From a virus: DNA of 27,026 nt. Under the pieces are notes generated by a model that saw only the letters and a program-made list of their open reading frames with translations, had not been told where the DNA came from and made no database searches. The stretch lies in the IMG/VR virus record IMGVR_UViG_3300032893_000243, positions 1 to 27,026 of that record; one strand, 5' to 3'. Shown here piece by piece: positions 12,971 through 20,529 of the stretch (position 1 is its first letter; every line of letters begins with the position of its first letter). A program made the position numbers and the translations under genes.

Positions 12971-13185
12971 GCGACCATTGGATCGAAGACGAGTTCTTAC
13001 GGTTCGAGGACTTCTCGAATCAGGAGATCGTCGAGGTCAAATCGGCCATTCCGATCGCGCTCGAGTTCATCAAGCTTCTGCAGAAAGACGAGCAGGACTT
13101 CACGAGGCTGTTCATGCTAGGCAAGCAGCTGCTCCCCGTTGCGAATATCGTTCTTACAAAGCTTAAAGGAAGGTTCCAGTCATGA
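12967..13185 (+). CDS. Small acidic helical protein in the lysis cassette
   Basis: This 72-residue protein starts MSDHWIEDEFLRFEDFSNQE and continues as an amphipathic helix region (IALEFIKLLQKDEQDFTRLF) with a basic end. It overlaps the holin stop as ATGA and the next start as ATGA. It has no signal peptide or strong membrane segment. Function unknown; an accessory or antiholin role is only a guess from position. Confidence 0.6.
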   Translation: MSDHWIEDEFLRFEDFSNQEIVEVKSAIPIALEFIKLLQKDEQDFTRLFMLGKQLLPVANIVLTKLKGRFQS

Positions 13186-13616
13186 ATTGGTCGGCCATTA
13201 TCGCGATCGTGACTAGCGTCATCAGTGACATCCCCGCGATCGTCAAAGCTTGGGATTCTGCACCGAGCAACGGTCTGGCGAAAGTCGGCGCCGTGATCGC
13301 TAATTCGCCGGTCGTGAACGATCTGGCCAATATCGGCGCGCAGCTGTTTCCAAAACTGTCTCCGACGATTCACGCCGCCGCGGCGGCGCTCGTAATCGCG
13401 CATCCGAACAACACGTCGTGGATCCAGAGCGCGCTCAATGTTCTTGCTTCAAGCGGCTATATCAGCCTGCCGGCGCAGCTGGTCGTAGACGGTCTTTACG
13501 GTCCCAAGACCTTCGCCGCGGTTGAGGCGGTGCAGACCAAGCTCGGCTTGCCGGTGACCGGCTTTGTCGCCGACGCCGAGTACAATGCCATCGCAGCGCT
13601 TCTTTCCAAGCTTTGA
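13182..13616 (+). CDS. Peptidoglycan-binding domain protein
   Basis: The C-terminal part of this 144-residue protein (about residues 78-144) matches the PG_binding_1 fold: WIQSALNVLASSG, then VVDGLYGPKTFAAVEAVQTK and LGLPVTGFVADAEYNAIAAL, with the D-G-x-x-G-P-x-T-x-x-A-V signature. The N-terminal part is hydrophobic and Ala-rich with no catalytic motif. It probably binds cell-wall peptidoglycan and may help target lysis proteins or form part of the lysis machinery. It overlaps the previous gene as ATGA. Confidence 0.8.
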   Translation: MNWSAIIAIVTSVISDIPAIVKAWDSAPSNGLAKVGAVIANSPVVNDLANIGAQLFPKLSPTIHAAAAALVIAHPNNTSWIQSALNVLASSGYISLPAQLVVDGLYGPKTFAAVEAVQTKLGLPVTGFVADAEYNAIAALLSKL

Positions 13617-13625
13617 GCCTCTGCT

Positions 13626-13883
13626 ATGGAAACCCTCTGGCCGTATCTTCTTCAGGCTGGCGGGCCTGCGGCAGTAGCTTGCCTCGGCTGGTGGTTATCT
13701 GGCCGCTTGCAAGATGTAAAAGACCATGCAGATGAGGGGCTTAGGCGCCACGAGGAAAAAGAGTTGGCGCGTTTTAACGAATCCGATCGGCTTGCGCAGC
13801 ATCGTCACGAGGAAAATATCGGGCGGTTTGTTCGGATAGAAACCAAGATCGGCTATACTTCTCCGAACGGTCATGGCTATTGA
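13626..13883 (+). CDS. Membrane-anchored coiled-coil protein, possible spanin-like
   Basis: This 85-residue protein has an N-terminal hydrophobic segment (about 4-24, LWPYLLQAGGPAAVACLGWW) and then a highly charged His/Glu/Arg helix (LQDVKDHADEGLRRHEEKEL and on). One membrane segment followed by a periplasmic coiled coil is the layout of an inner-membrane spanin such as Rz, and it lies last in the lysis cassette. No outer-membrane lipoprotein partner is visible inside or overlapping it. The ribosome binding site is weak. Confidence 0.5.
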   Translation: METLWPYLLQAGGPAAVACLGWWLSGRLQDVKDHADEGLRRHEEKELARFNESDRLAQHRHEENIGRFVRIETKIGYTSPNGHGY

Positions 13884-13980
13884 CACCCTTTTGTATTTAA
13901 TCCATCTTTTGACCTTCGCTTGACCCCCGTTACGGGTCGCCTCGACTGGTGGCCGTAAGTCACTTCATGGAGCGTGTGCA

Positions 13981-14736
13981 TTGGCGCAGGAAGGTGATCC
14001 CGAGGATGTTGTTGATCTCGAGCCGCAGGAAGATGCGGACGTAGAGCAACAGGATCTGGAGGTTGAGGAGCAAGAGACCGAGCCCGAACAGGACGAGGTC
14101 GATGCTGCCGCAGCCGCCACTCAGGATCGCCAAGAGCCCGGTGAGCAACGCCAGCAGCCAACTCGCGGTGAACAGCGGCAGCAGCGATTAGCCAATGAGC
14201 TTCGAGAAGCTCGGCAGCGCGAAGCCGACTTAAACCGCCGACTTGACCTGGCGCTCGCCGCGCGAAGCCCGCAGCCGCAACAGGGTGAAAGCCCCGAAGC
14301 CCGCGCGCAACGCTTGGCACTGTTGACGCCTGAAGAAAGGATTACTGCCGAGCTGCAGGAAGCCAGACGCGAATTTTCTGGCGAGTTGCAGCGGATGCGG
14401 TTTTCCAATCAGGATGGCACCGACAGGGCTGCTTTTCAAGCGAAGGCTACGGTCGACCCGCTTTACAAGAAGTGGGAGCCAAAAGTCGAGGCAGAACTGA
14501 CGCAGCTACGCCAGCAGGGCATGAACGTCGAGCGTGAGCGCCTGATGTACTACCTGATCGGCAAGGCAGCGGTTGAGGCACGAGGGGCATCGAAGGGCAC
14601 GCAGCGCGCCGCAGGGCAACAGCGGGTCCGACAGCAAACCACTCGGCCGGGCAATTCTGGCTCTGACGTAGCGGCGCAACGGCGTCCTGATCGTAGCAAT
14701 TCTCTCGAAAGGCGGCTGGAGAACCAGTCACTTTAA
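13981..14736 (+). CDS. Scaffolding protein
   Basis: This 251-residue protein lies directly before the capsid gene. The first 45 residues are strongly acidic (LEPQEDADVEQQDLEVEEQE), the middle is coiled coil rich in Arg, Glu and Gln (about 62-95), and the C-terminus is basic with VDPLYKKWEPKVEAEL before a Gln/Arg-rich tail. This composition and place are typical of podoviral scaffolding proteins that guide prohead assembly and then leave. The start is TTG with GGAG eight bases upstream; no in-frame ATG fits. The 97-base gap before it contains a perfect TTGACA at 13880 without a good -10. Confidence 0.75.
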   Translation: MAQEGDPEDVVDLEPQEDADVEQQDLEVEEQETEPEQDEVDAAAAATQDRQEPGEQRQQPTRGEQRQQRLANELREARQREADLNRRLDLALAARSPQPQQGESPEARAQRLALLTPEERITAELQEARREFSGELQRMRFSNQDGTDRAAFQAKATVDPLYKKWEPKVEAELTQLRQQGMNVERERLMYYLIGKAAVEARGASKGTQRAAGQQRVRQQTTRPGNSGSDVAAQRRPDRSNSLERRLENQSL

Positions 14737-14768
14737 GCGGCACTTAGGGGCGCCGCAGGAGAGAAGCG

Positions 14769-16115
14769 ATGGCCGTCAATCAGTCGTCATCCTTTCAGGC
14801 TGACATTGAAGCCTATATTGCCGACAAAACCCTTCCTCTCGCGCGCCGACAGCTGGTGGTTTACCAGTTCGGCGACCCGCTAACTCTCCCCAAAGGGCGC
14901 GGGCTTACCTATACCGCCACCCGATATAACCGCGTTTCCTTGCCGTGGGCGCCGCTCTCCGAGGGCGTGCCGCCGGTCGGCGAGGTCATGACGATCGGTC
15001 AGGTCACCGCGACCGCTCTGCAGTGGGGCGACAAGATCACCATTACCGACGTCGCGGAGATGACGATCAAGCACCCGCTGTTCAAGAAGGCGATCGAGCT
15101 TCTCGGCCTTCAGGTGGCGGAAACGCTGGAGCGCAACACCTTCAACAACCTGATGGGCGGCGCCCAGATCAACTACGTCAATTCCCGCGGCTCGCGGGCG
15201 TCGCTGACGACCGGCGACGTGATGAATACTCACGAGCTTAACCGCGCCTATGCGATGCTCGTGACTCTCGGCGCTCCGCGTTTCATGGGCGACGAGATGA
15301 CCGATACCAAGCTCGAGGCCGATGCCGGCGGGGCCAAGGCGTCGAGCAACCCACGGTCGATGCCGCATTACGTCTCGGTCATCCATCCGTTTCCGGCTTC
15401 GGACCTACGCGAGAACCAGGCGATCCAGACCGCGTGGTCGTACTCGGACATCAACCGGCTTTACAACTTTGAACTCGGCGAGTGGTCGGGTATCCGGTTC
15501 TGCATGTCGAACATGGTGCCGACTTTCACCGGCATCGCGCTCATCACCGGCACGCCGGGGTCCTCGGGCAACCTGGCGACTTCGACCACCTACAATATCA
15601 TCGTTACCGCCTCGGACACGCAAAACCAGTACGAAAGCCAGATTTACCAGGTGTCCGGTAACCTTTCCGTTACGGGCCCGAACGGCTCGATCGCGGTGAC
15701 GCTGCCGACGCTTGCCGGCTACACCTTCAACATTTATGTCGGCACCAGCTCGAGCCCGTCGAATCTGGGTGTCTGCGCAGCTGGCCCGACAAGCGGCCCG
15801 TTGCAGGGGCAGGCGACGCAGTTGGCCGGCGGTCAGACCGTGACCATCACCGGCATTGGTGTTGCGCAGATCCCGCCCGCGGCGCCGGCAACCGGTGTCA
15901 CCGTCTATCCGAATTTCGTGTTCGGCCGCGGCGCCTACGGTCAGGTCATGCTCGATGACACGAAGTTCACCTACCTCAAGGAAGCGGATAAGTCCGATCC
16001 GCTCAACCAGCTTCGCGTGGTAGGATGGAAGACATTCCACGGCACTCTGTTTTTAAACCAGCAGTTCATGATGCGAATTGAATCAACTTCTGCGTTCAAC
16101 TCCACGTTCGGCTAA
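14769..16115 (+). CDS. Major capsid protein, N4-gp56-like, with Ig-like insertion
   Basis: This 448-residue protein has VYQFGDPLTLPKGRGLTYTA (31-50) and LPWAPLSEGVPPVGEVM, then ALQWGDKITITDVAEM (83-98), ELLGLQVAETLERNTFNNLM and, near the end, FVFGRGAYGQVML (383-395). These are the landmarks of the N4-gp56 family of HK97-fold capsid proteins. Residues about 255-378 are an extra block rich in Thr, Ser and Gly (TSTTYNIIVTASDTQNQYES, TLAGYTFNIYVGTSSS) that looks like an Ig-like beta sandwich inserted before the last part. The insert would be displayed on the capsid surface. GGAG lies seven bases upstream of the ATG. Its 3' end overlaps the convergent nuclease gene by 20 bases. Confidence 0.88.
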   Translation: MAVNQSSSFQADIEAYIADKTLPLARRQLVVYQFGDPLTLPKGRGLTYTATRYNRVSLPWAPLSEGVPPVGEVMTIGQVTATALQWGDKITITDVAEMTIKHPLFKKAIELLGLQVAETLERNTFNNLMGGAQINYVNSRGSRASLTTGDVMNTHELNRAYAMLVTLGAPRFMGDEMTDTKLEADAGGAKASSNPRSMPHYVSVIHPFPASDLRENQAIQTAWSYSDINRLYNFELGEWSGIRFCMSNMVPTFTGIALITGTPGSSGNLATSTTYNIIVTASDTQNQYESQIYQVSGNLSVTGPNGSIAVTLPTLAGYTFNIYVGTSSSPSNLGVCAAGPTSGPLQGQATQLAGGQTVTITGIGVAQIPPAAPATGVTVYPNFVFGRGAYGQVMLDDTKFTYLKEADKSDPLNQLRVVGWKTFHGTLFLNQQFMMRIESTSAFNSTFG

Positions 16116-16581
16116 GATAGTTGATCGCGGAGACGAGCGTAGAAACGCTGTGGTGGAAATGCCCGATGACCAGATTGCAACTGGAGCAAAGCAACCCTCG
16201 GACTTTTCCAGTGTCGTGGCAGTGATCGACATGAAAGCGACCTTTACCTCCAGGTTTGTCGGTGCCGCAGATCGCGCAGCAGCCGTTCTGTTCTTGCAGC
16301 ATGCGCGCGAAAGCGCCGCGCTCAAGACCGTAGGATTTTTTCAGACCGTATTCATGCCAACGACCTGGATCGGCTTGTCTTCGTCGTTTTTGATCTTCTG
16401 CCATCTTCGCAAGATTTTGTCGGCGCCACGCGTCATGCCGAGCGCTATTACACGGCTTGCAATAAACTTGGTAACCGTGGACGGTGGCACTACTCTTGTG
16501 AAACTCCGACAGCGGTTTAGTTTGTCCGCACTTCGGGCATTCTTTTTCTCCGCTGGAAAGATCGAGTGGTTTGCCGCGCAT
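16096..16581 (-). CDS. Endonuclease VII-family HNH nuclease, antisense to the late operon
   Basis: This 161-residue protein has an N-terminal zinc finger-like part, ECPKCGQTKPLSEFHKSS (14-31) with YCKPCNSARH, and a C-terminal Endonuclease VII domain: CCAICGTDKPGG, then FHVDHCHDTGKVRGLLCSSC and NLVIGHF. All catalytic and zinc residues are present. Layout and placement match free-standing HNH endonucleases that spread between phages. It is the only minus-strand gene in the late region, sits between the capsid gene and the next structural gene, and has its own ribosome binding site (CAAGGGAG, eight bases upstream) and promoter (16609-16637). Confidence 0.88.
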   Translation of the reverse strand: MRGKPLDLSSGEKECPKCGQTKPLSEFHKSSATVHGYQVYCKPCNSARHDAWRRQNLAKMAEDQKRRRQADPGRWHEYGLKKSYGLERGAFARMLQEQNGCCAICGTDKPGGKGRFHVDHCHDTGKVRGLLCSSCNLVIGHFHHSVSTLVSAINYLSRTWS

Positions 16582-16608
16582 AGTTGCTTCTCCCTTGTTG
16601 GAATGTCC

Positions 16609-16637
16609 AACATAAAAGCAACTCTATAAGGAGTCAA
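16609..16637 (-). promoter_or_regulatory. Sigma70-like promoter of the antisense nuclease
   Basis: On the minus strand TTGACT (16632-16637) and TATGTT (16609-16614) are 17 bases apart; the -35 matches consensus at five of six positions and the -10 at four. The start codon at 16581 is about 28 bases further. The -35 box lies over the ribosome binding site of the plus-strand gene at 16641. Confidence 0.55.
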
Positions 16638-16640
16638 GCG

Positions 16641-16928
16641 ATGGCTTATAGGCTGACGTACACAGCGACTCTTTCCTGGGTCGGACCCGGCATGGGCCCT
16701 ATCGGCTCGCCGCAGAACTACGGCGCCGGATCGACCGGCAACGCGCAGGCGTTGACGCTTGGGAATACGGCTGGGGGGCAGTCGATTACGGGCACGGGCA
16801 CCAGTGGCGCGCTCGCTTCGGCCGACATCACGACGCTGACCAATGCCATGGCGGCTGATATCAGTGCCCAGATGAACCTGACGGCCAATCTCGGCAAGGC
16901 TCAGGGCTGGACTTCGGGTCAGCCGTAA
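16641..16928 (+). CDS. Small structural-region protein, unknown function
   Basis: This 95-residue protein starts MAYRLTYTATLSWVGPGMGP and continues Gly/Ser/Thr-rich with a helical end (LTNAMAADISAQMNLTANLG). AGGAG lies seven bases upstream of the ATG. In podoviruses this place after the capsid often holds a decoration or head-closure protein; I cannot say which. Confidence 0.6.
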   Translation: MAYRLTYTATLSWVGPGMGPIGSPQNYGAGSTGNAQALTLGNTAGGQSITGTGTSGALASADITTLTNAMAADISAQMNLTANLGKAQGWTSGQP

Positions 16929-16938
16929 GGAGGACTCG

Positions 16939-17475
16939 GTGGCCACCAAGACTCTTGGCACGAATGCCACGACGACTCTGACCGGCTTTCAGCTGCCCGC
17001 CTCCTATGTCGGGCAGAGCCTCATCAGCGATGCGGATTGGGCGACGGTCATGTCGTCGATCTTTGATGATTCTCGCAATCCGCAACAAAAGCTCAATCAG
17101 CAGATTATGAACGCTGCGCTGGTCCGCTCGGGCAACCTGGTTGTACCCAATCGCGGGGTGTTGCGCATCCTGCCGGGTGACTGGGTCGGCGTGGACCCAA
17201 ACGGCTGGCCAATTTTGATCGGCTACCAGTCGATGGCGGCGACTTTGACCGTGACCGGTACGCCGACGAGCGGCAGCGCTGCGCTGGCGAGCCTTTCGGC
17301 TAACGTCTTGCAGCAGGGGTGGTGGCCTGGGATGGCGCTTTCGGGCACTAATATTGCCTCAGGCGCGGTCATTTCGGCGATTGCCTCTGACGGCAAAAGC
17401 CTTACAATGAGCAAGAACGCGACCGGTTCGCCTGGTGCGACGACCATCACGGCGGGGTCGTGGACACACAGCTAA
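16939..17475 (+). CDS. Structural-region protein with C-terminal Ig-like module
   Basis: This 178-residue protein starts with GTG after AGGAGG at five bases. Residues 1-97 have a mixed fold (DADWATVMSSIFDDSRNPQQ, then RGVLRILPGDWVGVDPNGWP). Residues about 100-175 (ATLTVTGTPTSGSAALASLS, WPGMALSGTNIASGAVIS, SLTMSKNATGS) form a Thr/Ser/Gly beta-rich block of a type found repeatedly as an add-on module in virion proteins. It may be a capsid decoration protein. The assignment is by place and composition. Confidence 0.6.
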   Translation: MATKTLGTNATTTLTGFQLPASYVGQSLISDADWATVMSSIFDDSRNPQQKLNQQIMNAALVRSGNLVVPNRGVLRILPGDWVGVDPNGWPILIGYQSMAATLTVTGTPTSGSAALASLSANVLQQGWWPGMALSGTNIASGAVISAIASDGKSLTMSKNATGSPGATTITAGSWTHS

Positions 17476-17484
17476 AGGTGTTCA

Positions 17485-17988
17485 ATGACCAAACGAGACG
17501 TAGCGAGCGCGCTTGGCGAAATCGACAAGCGGCTTGACACAGCTATTCTTGACGACGAAACCCGCGCGGCGATCAAAGCGAAAGCGCGGGAGCATGTCGA
17601 TAAGAAGCGGCGTGACGAAGCGGAAGCGAAGCTTCTCGCCGTCGAAATTCGCAAAGCAGAAATCGAAGATCGTCCGACAGAGCAGGACGAAGACATCCTG
17701 ATTGACATCCCGCCGTTCGTCGCGGCCGAGAAGCTCGGCGGCGCCTGCATCACGCTCGACGGCAAGATGTTCTTCCATGGCGTGACCTATACCGTTCCGT
17801 ACTCCGTCGCGCGCACGCTCGACGACGTCATGGCACGGTCGTGGGAGCATGAGCGCGAGATCCACGGGCAGCGGCGCAAGGCCGATGTCAGCCGTCGGCC
17901 GCTCATGCAGACCATCCGTCCCGGCATGGAAGGACCCGTCGGCCGCGTCAATACCCGCTCGTTCCTTAACGAAAATACGAGCGTGTGA
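17485..17988 (+). CDS. Charged protein of the head region, unknown function
   Basis: This 167-residue protein starts with a highly charged helix (RAAIKAKAREHVDKKRRDEA and on), followed by an acidic stretch and a beta part with ACITLDGKMFFHGVTYTVPY. The C-terminus has RRPLMQTIRPGMEGPVGRVN. AAGGTG precedes the ATG. It lies between head genes and the adaptor gene. No function recognised. Confidence 0.65.
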   Translation: MTKRDVASALGEIDKRLDTAILDDETRAAIKAKAREHVDKKRRDEAEAKLLAVEIRKAEIEDRPTEQDEDILIDIPPFVAAEKLGGACITLDGKMFFHGVTYTVPYSVARTLDDVMARSWEHEREIHGQRRKADVSRRPLMQTIRPGMEGPVGRVNTRSFLNENTSV

Positions 17989-18446
17989 TGCTGGATAAAA
18001 CCAACAACGAACAGCCAGAAATCCTGGTTGGAGAAGACGGCAAGGAACTGGGCCTGAGCATCCGTTTGGCGTGCGCGGTCGGTCAGAACCGCTCGCTTGA
18101 GTTTGGTTTGGGCGTTCCTCTGCACTGGTCTGAAGACAGGATCAATGCGCAGGTCGACAAGATCATCAAGGTTGTTGAACGCCAAGCCGCCAAAGGCGAC
18201 TTGCTCTCGATCAAGGGCACGTTGCAGACGCTCGAACACCAGCTCGAGACGAATCGCCAGCAGATGCGCAACCACGAAGCGAATGCGCGCAATGCTTGGG
18301 TCGACAGCAAGAAGCATGGCGACTTCAAGCTGACGGGGCAAGCCGCGACGCAGATGCAGAACTTCGAGAATACCGAGCGAACGCAAATCGAAGCGATTAA
18401 GAAGCTCCGCGAGGAGTTGAAAGTTGTCGAGGAGCGATGCCGTTAA
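17988..18446 (+). CDS. Coiled-coil protein of the head region, unknown function
   Basis: This 152-residue protein has an N-terminal beta-like part (LGLSIRLACAVGQNRSLEFG) and a long helix from about residue 50 onward with heptad-like spacing (LQTLEHQLETNRQQMRNHEA) to its end (IKKLREELKVVEERC). The ATG overlaps the previous stop as TGATG; a GTG one codon earlier is an alternative. It could be a minor head or tape-like protein. Function unknown. Confidence 0.6.
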   Translation: MLDKTNNEQPEILVGEDGKELGLSIRLACAVGQNRSLEFGLGVPLHWSEDRINAQVDKIIKVVERQAAKGDLLSIKGTLQTLEHQLETNRQQMRNHEANARNAWVDSKKHGDFKLTGQAATQMQNFENTERTQIEAIKKLREELKVVEERCR

Positions 18447-19210
18447 CGGCGGCCCAAATATGCACGAGAGCTTGTCAAATTGCCCGCGTTCCAGGTTTTC
18501 TTACTGACGCGGGCAATTCGCTGAATGTCGTCTTGCAGGAACTCTGTCAAGACTGGGATTTCGAGCACGCCAAGAAGACCTACAACTTCAATTTCAATAC
18601 CGCGCAGTTGAACTATAACGGGCAGGCGTACCAGGAATTTCCGACTGACTATCTGCGTGTCATCAAGAACGAGTGCTGGTATTTCATCAGCGGCGTTCCC
18701 TACCCGATGATTCATCTCGATATGAGCGAGTTCGACATGCTCGTCGAGCAATCCGGCGTGTCGAATTTTCCGGTGTTTTTCTATGTCGACACTTCGGGTA
18801 ACGGGCTGTTCAACTCGTTGATCGCAGGCACTCCCGGTACGCTCGGTGTCCCCGTGGCTGTATTCTGGATGCCGCCGAGCGGCGCTTATGCGATGACGGT
18901 GCGGTACTATTCGCAGATGCCGGACATCACGACTCCATCGACTAGCTCTACCGTGCCCTGGTTTCCCAATCAGAACTATCTGATTACGCGCGTGGCCGGT
19001 GAGCTCATGAAGGACGCCGATGACGAGCGCGCAACAGCGTTCTTGTCCGACGATGAAGATCGTTATCCGAACGGAGCCGGTGTCATCCTTCGCAATTATC
19101 TGAAGATGCACGGGGACAAGGGTGATCGAGCAAGGACGGTGTCGCTCGATCGGCGTCGGTTCGGTCGTGCGTTTGATCGGCTTAAGAATACAAAACAGAT
19201 TGGGTGGTGA
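18437..19210 (+). CDS. Head-tail adaptor protein
   Basis: The 257-residue protein starts MPLTAAQICTRACQIARVPG, then LQELCQDWDFEHAKKTYNFN, YQEFPTDYLRV and YFISGVPYPMIHLDMSEFDM. The order (helix, L-x-x-L/W-D-F, an aromatic strand, F/L-P-x-D-Y/F-L-R, then a hairpin and further strands) is the usual look of podoviral adaptor or tail-connecting proteins that dock under the portal. GAGGAG precedes the ATG within the end of the coiled-coil gene. Assignment is by pattern and place. Confidence 0.65.
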   Translation: MPLTAAQICTRACQIARVPGFLTDAGNSLNVVLQELCQDWDFEHAKKTYNFNFNTAQLNYNGQAYQEFPTDYLRVIKNECWYFISGVPYPMIHLDMSEFDMLVEQSGVSNFPVFFYVDTSGNGLFNSLIAGTPGTLGVPVAVFWMPPSGAYAMTVRYYSQMPDITTPSTSSTVPWFPNQNYLITRVAGELMKDADDERATAFLSDDEDRYPNGAGVILRNYLKMHGDKGDRARTVSLDRRRFGRAFDRLKNTKQIGW

Positions 19211-19211
19211 G

Positions 19212-19928
19212 ATGAAAAAGCTTCTTGCCACTTTTCTTTTCTTTGCGCTTTTGACATCCGCACAGGCCCAAAAATCGAAGACGACGTTGCAGGCCGAGAT
19301 CGCTACGAGCCTCGCGAGCGGATCCGGCATCACTGCGGCGACGTTGCGCAGTGTGCTTGATGACATGGTTGTTTCATGGATCGACCTCTTGGGCGCTACC
19401 GGTACGGCAACGGGGGTTCTCAATAATTCTCCGTCGCTTACGACACCGACGATCGCCACGCCGACGATCAATGGCGGTGTGCTGAGCAACATAACTCTTG
19501 GGATCGTTGGTACGCCGTCGTTGACCGTCAACGGTATAAATGAAACTTTGCCGGCTCAACCGGCGACATTGGCGGCAATTAATCTTGCGAACACGTTTAC
19601 GGCGACGCAGACTTTCAATACTGTTATTGGCGCTACTCGAACGCAAACAGGAACAACCGACACTCTTCTTCCTAGCGATTGCGGAGAAGAAATTATTTAT
19701 ACGAACACGGCGACTGTGACCGTGACTATTCCTGCAACGCTACCAGTTCCTTGTTTCATTGCTCAATATCAGCACGGCACGGGAAAGGTCGTGAACAACG
19801 GTTCTGCGGTCGCAACTGCCACGCTGCATAGTTTTCACGGTTATACCGGTACCGCGGGGCAGTACGCTATCATCGGCATTAATATTCCGACAACGTCGAT
19901 CGCGATCTTAACGGGAGATGGTTCGTGA
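19212..19928 (+). CDS. Secreted tail-region protein, unknown function
   Basis: This 238-residue protein has a clear signal peptide, MKKLLATFLFFALLTSAQAQ, with cleavage expected after AQA at residue 19. The mature part starts with a helix containing TLRSVLDDMVVSWIDLL, then repeats of the TPTIATPTINGG type and a beta-rich end with two cysteines (SDCGEE, VPCFIA). The motif with TLRSVLDDMVVSW resembles starts of tail fibre-like proteins. The frame upstream to 19122 overlaps the adaptor gene and is ignored. Confidence 0.6.
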   Translation: MKKLLATFLFFALLTSAQAQKSKTTLQAEIATSLASGSGITAATLRSVLDDMVVSWIDLLGATGTATGVLNNSPSLTTPTIATPTINGGVLSNITLGIVGTPSLTVNGINETLPAQPATLAAINLANTFTATQTFNTVIGATRTQTGTTDTLLPSDCGEEIIYTNTATVTVTIPATLPVPCFIAQYQHGTGKVVNNGSAVATATLHSFHGYTGTAGQYAIIGINIPTTSIAILTGDGS

Positions 19929-20518
19929 TCGGTCGGATTCTCGCAGGTTGTTTTTTACTTTTCGCTCTGGGGCACGCAATTGCTCAAGTGGGGCAGGTCC
20001 CCGGCTGGCCGCCGATTCAAAATATCAGCGCCGCCGGTGTGACGTGCGGCGTAGTCTATTCAACATCCTTGTCCGGCGACAGCGGTCCTGAAGCCAATAA
20101 TGCTTTCAGAAGTGTATCAAGCCCGACGACAGGCGGAACAGGGTGCGGGCATGTCACTGTAGAATTTGTCGCCAGCGCTGCGGGCGGGGCGATGACGGTC
20201 ACTAAAGCGACGATCTGCATTCAAGGCGTGGCAAGCGCCTGCACGGCCACTCCGACAAGCCTTTTGGTTAGCGGCAGCTCGAGTTTTAGTGTGGCTCAAG
20301 GGACAACACAGACCAGCGACTCAACAGCGTTCACTTTTACGACCGGGCAGACTTTACTGGTTTCGCTTGATTTTGGTTCGCCTGCCAACGCACGAACTAA
20401 CGGGAGCGGGTCGTTTTATTTTTGTGTCAGCTGCTCGATAGCGGCTCAGGCCAGCCCTTCGGGGATGACGGTTTCTTCGGGTCAAGTCGGTTACGATAAA
20501 ATTACAGCGGCACCGTGA
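19925..20518 (+). CDS. Secreted disulfide-rich beta protein, paralogue of the next gene's C-terminus
   Basis: This 197-residue protein starts with GTG overlapping the previous stop (GTGA). The signal peptide MIGRILAGCFLLFALGHAIA ends at residue 20. Residues 41-197 form a Cys-containing beta domain: CGVVYSTSLSGDSGPEANNA, GTGCGHVTVEF, TICIQGVASAC and FYFCVSC, seven cysteines in the mature part. The domain recurs as the C-terminus of the following protein. It may be an exported adhesin or particle-associated receptor-binding module. The function is unknown. Confidence 0.65.
   Translation: MIGRILAGCFLLFALGHAIAQVGQVPGWPPIQNISAAGVTCGVVYSTSLSGDSGPEANNAFRSVSSPTTGGTGCGHVTVEFVASAAGGAMTVTKATICIQGVASACTATPTSLLVSGSSSFSVAQGTTQTSDSTAFTFTTGQTLLVSLDFGSPANARTNGSGSFYFCVSCSIAAQASPSGMTVSSGQVGYDKITAAP
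20045..20515 (+). repeat. First copy of a duplicated beta-domain coding segment
   Basis: This segment encodes the mature domain of the 19925 gene. It corresponds to 21286-21771 in the next gene, with shared stretches such as GDSGPEA-NAFRS, GCGHVTVEF-ASAAGG, FTVAQG-like and F-FTTGQ-LLVS. Many bases in the matching parts agree too, consistent with an in-tandem duplication. Confidence 0.75.
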
Positions 20519-20529
20519 GGAGAGTTTTA

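Noticed and set aside
12352-12978. 208-codon open frame on the minus strand with hydrophobic parts
   Set aside because: It is antisense to the hydrolase and the holin; its hydrophobic stretches mirror the holin.
13880-13908. Perfect TTGACA before the scaffold gene, possible internal promoter
   Set aside because: No acceptable -10 box is found 16-18 bases downstream (CATCTT is the best), so it is not claimed.
18443-19531. 362-codon open frame on the minus strand
   Set aside because: It spans the adaptor and the start of the next secreted protein in antisense; its composition is low in pattern and no operon context supports it.
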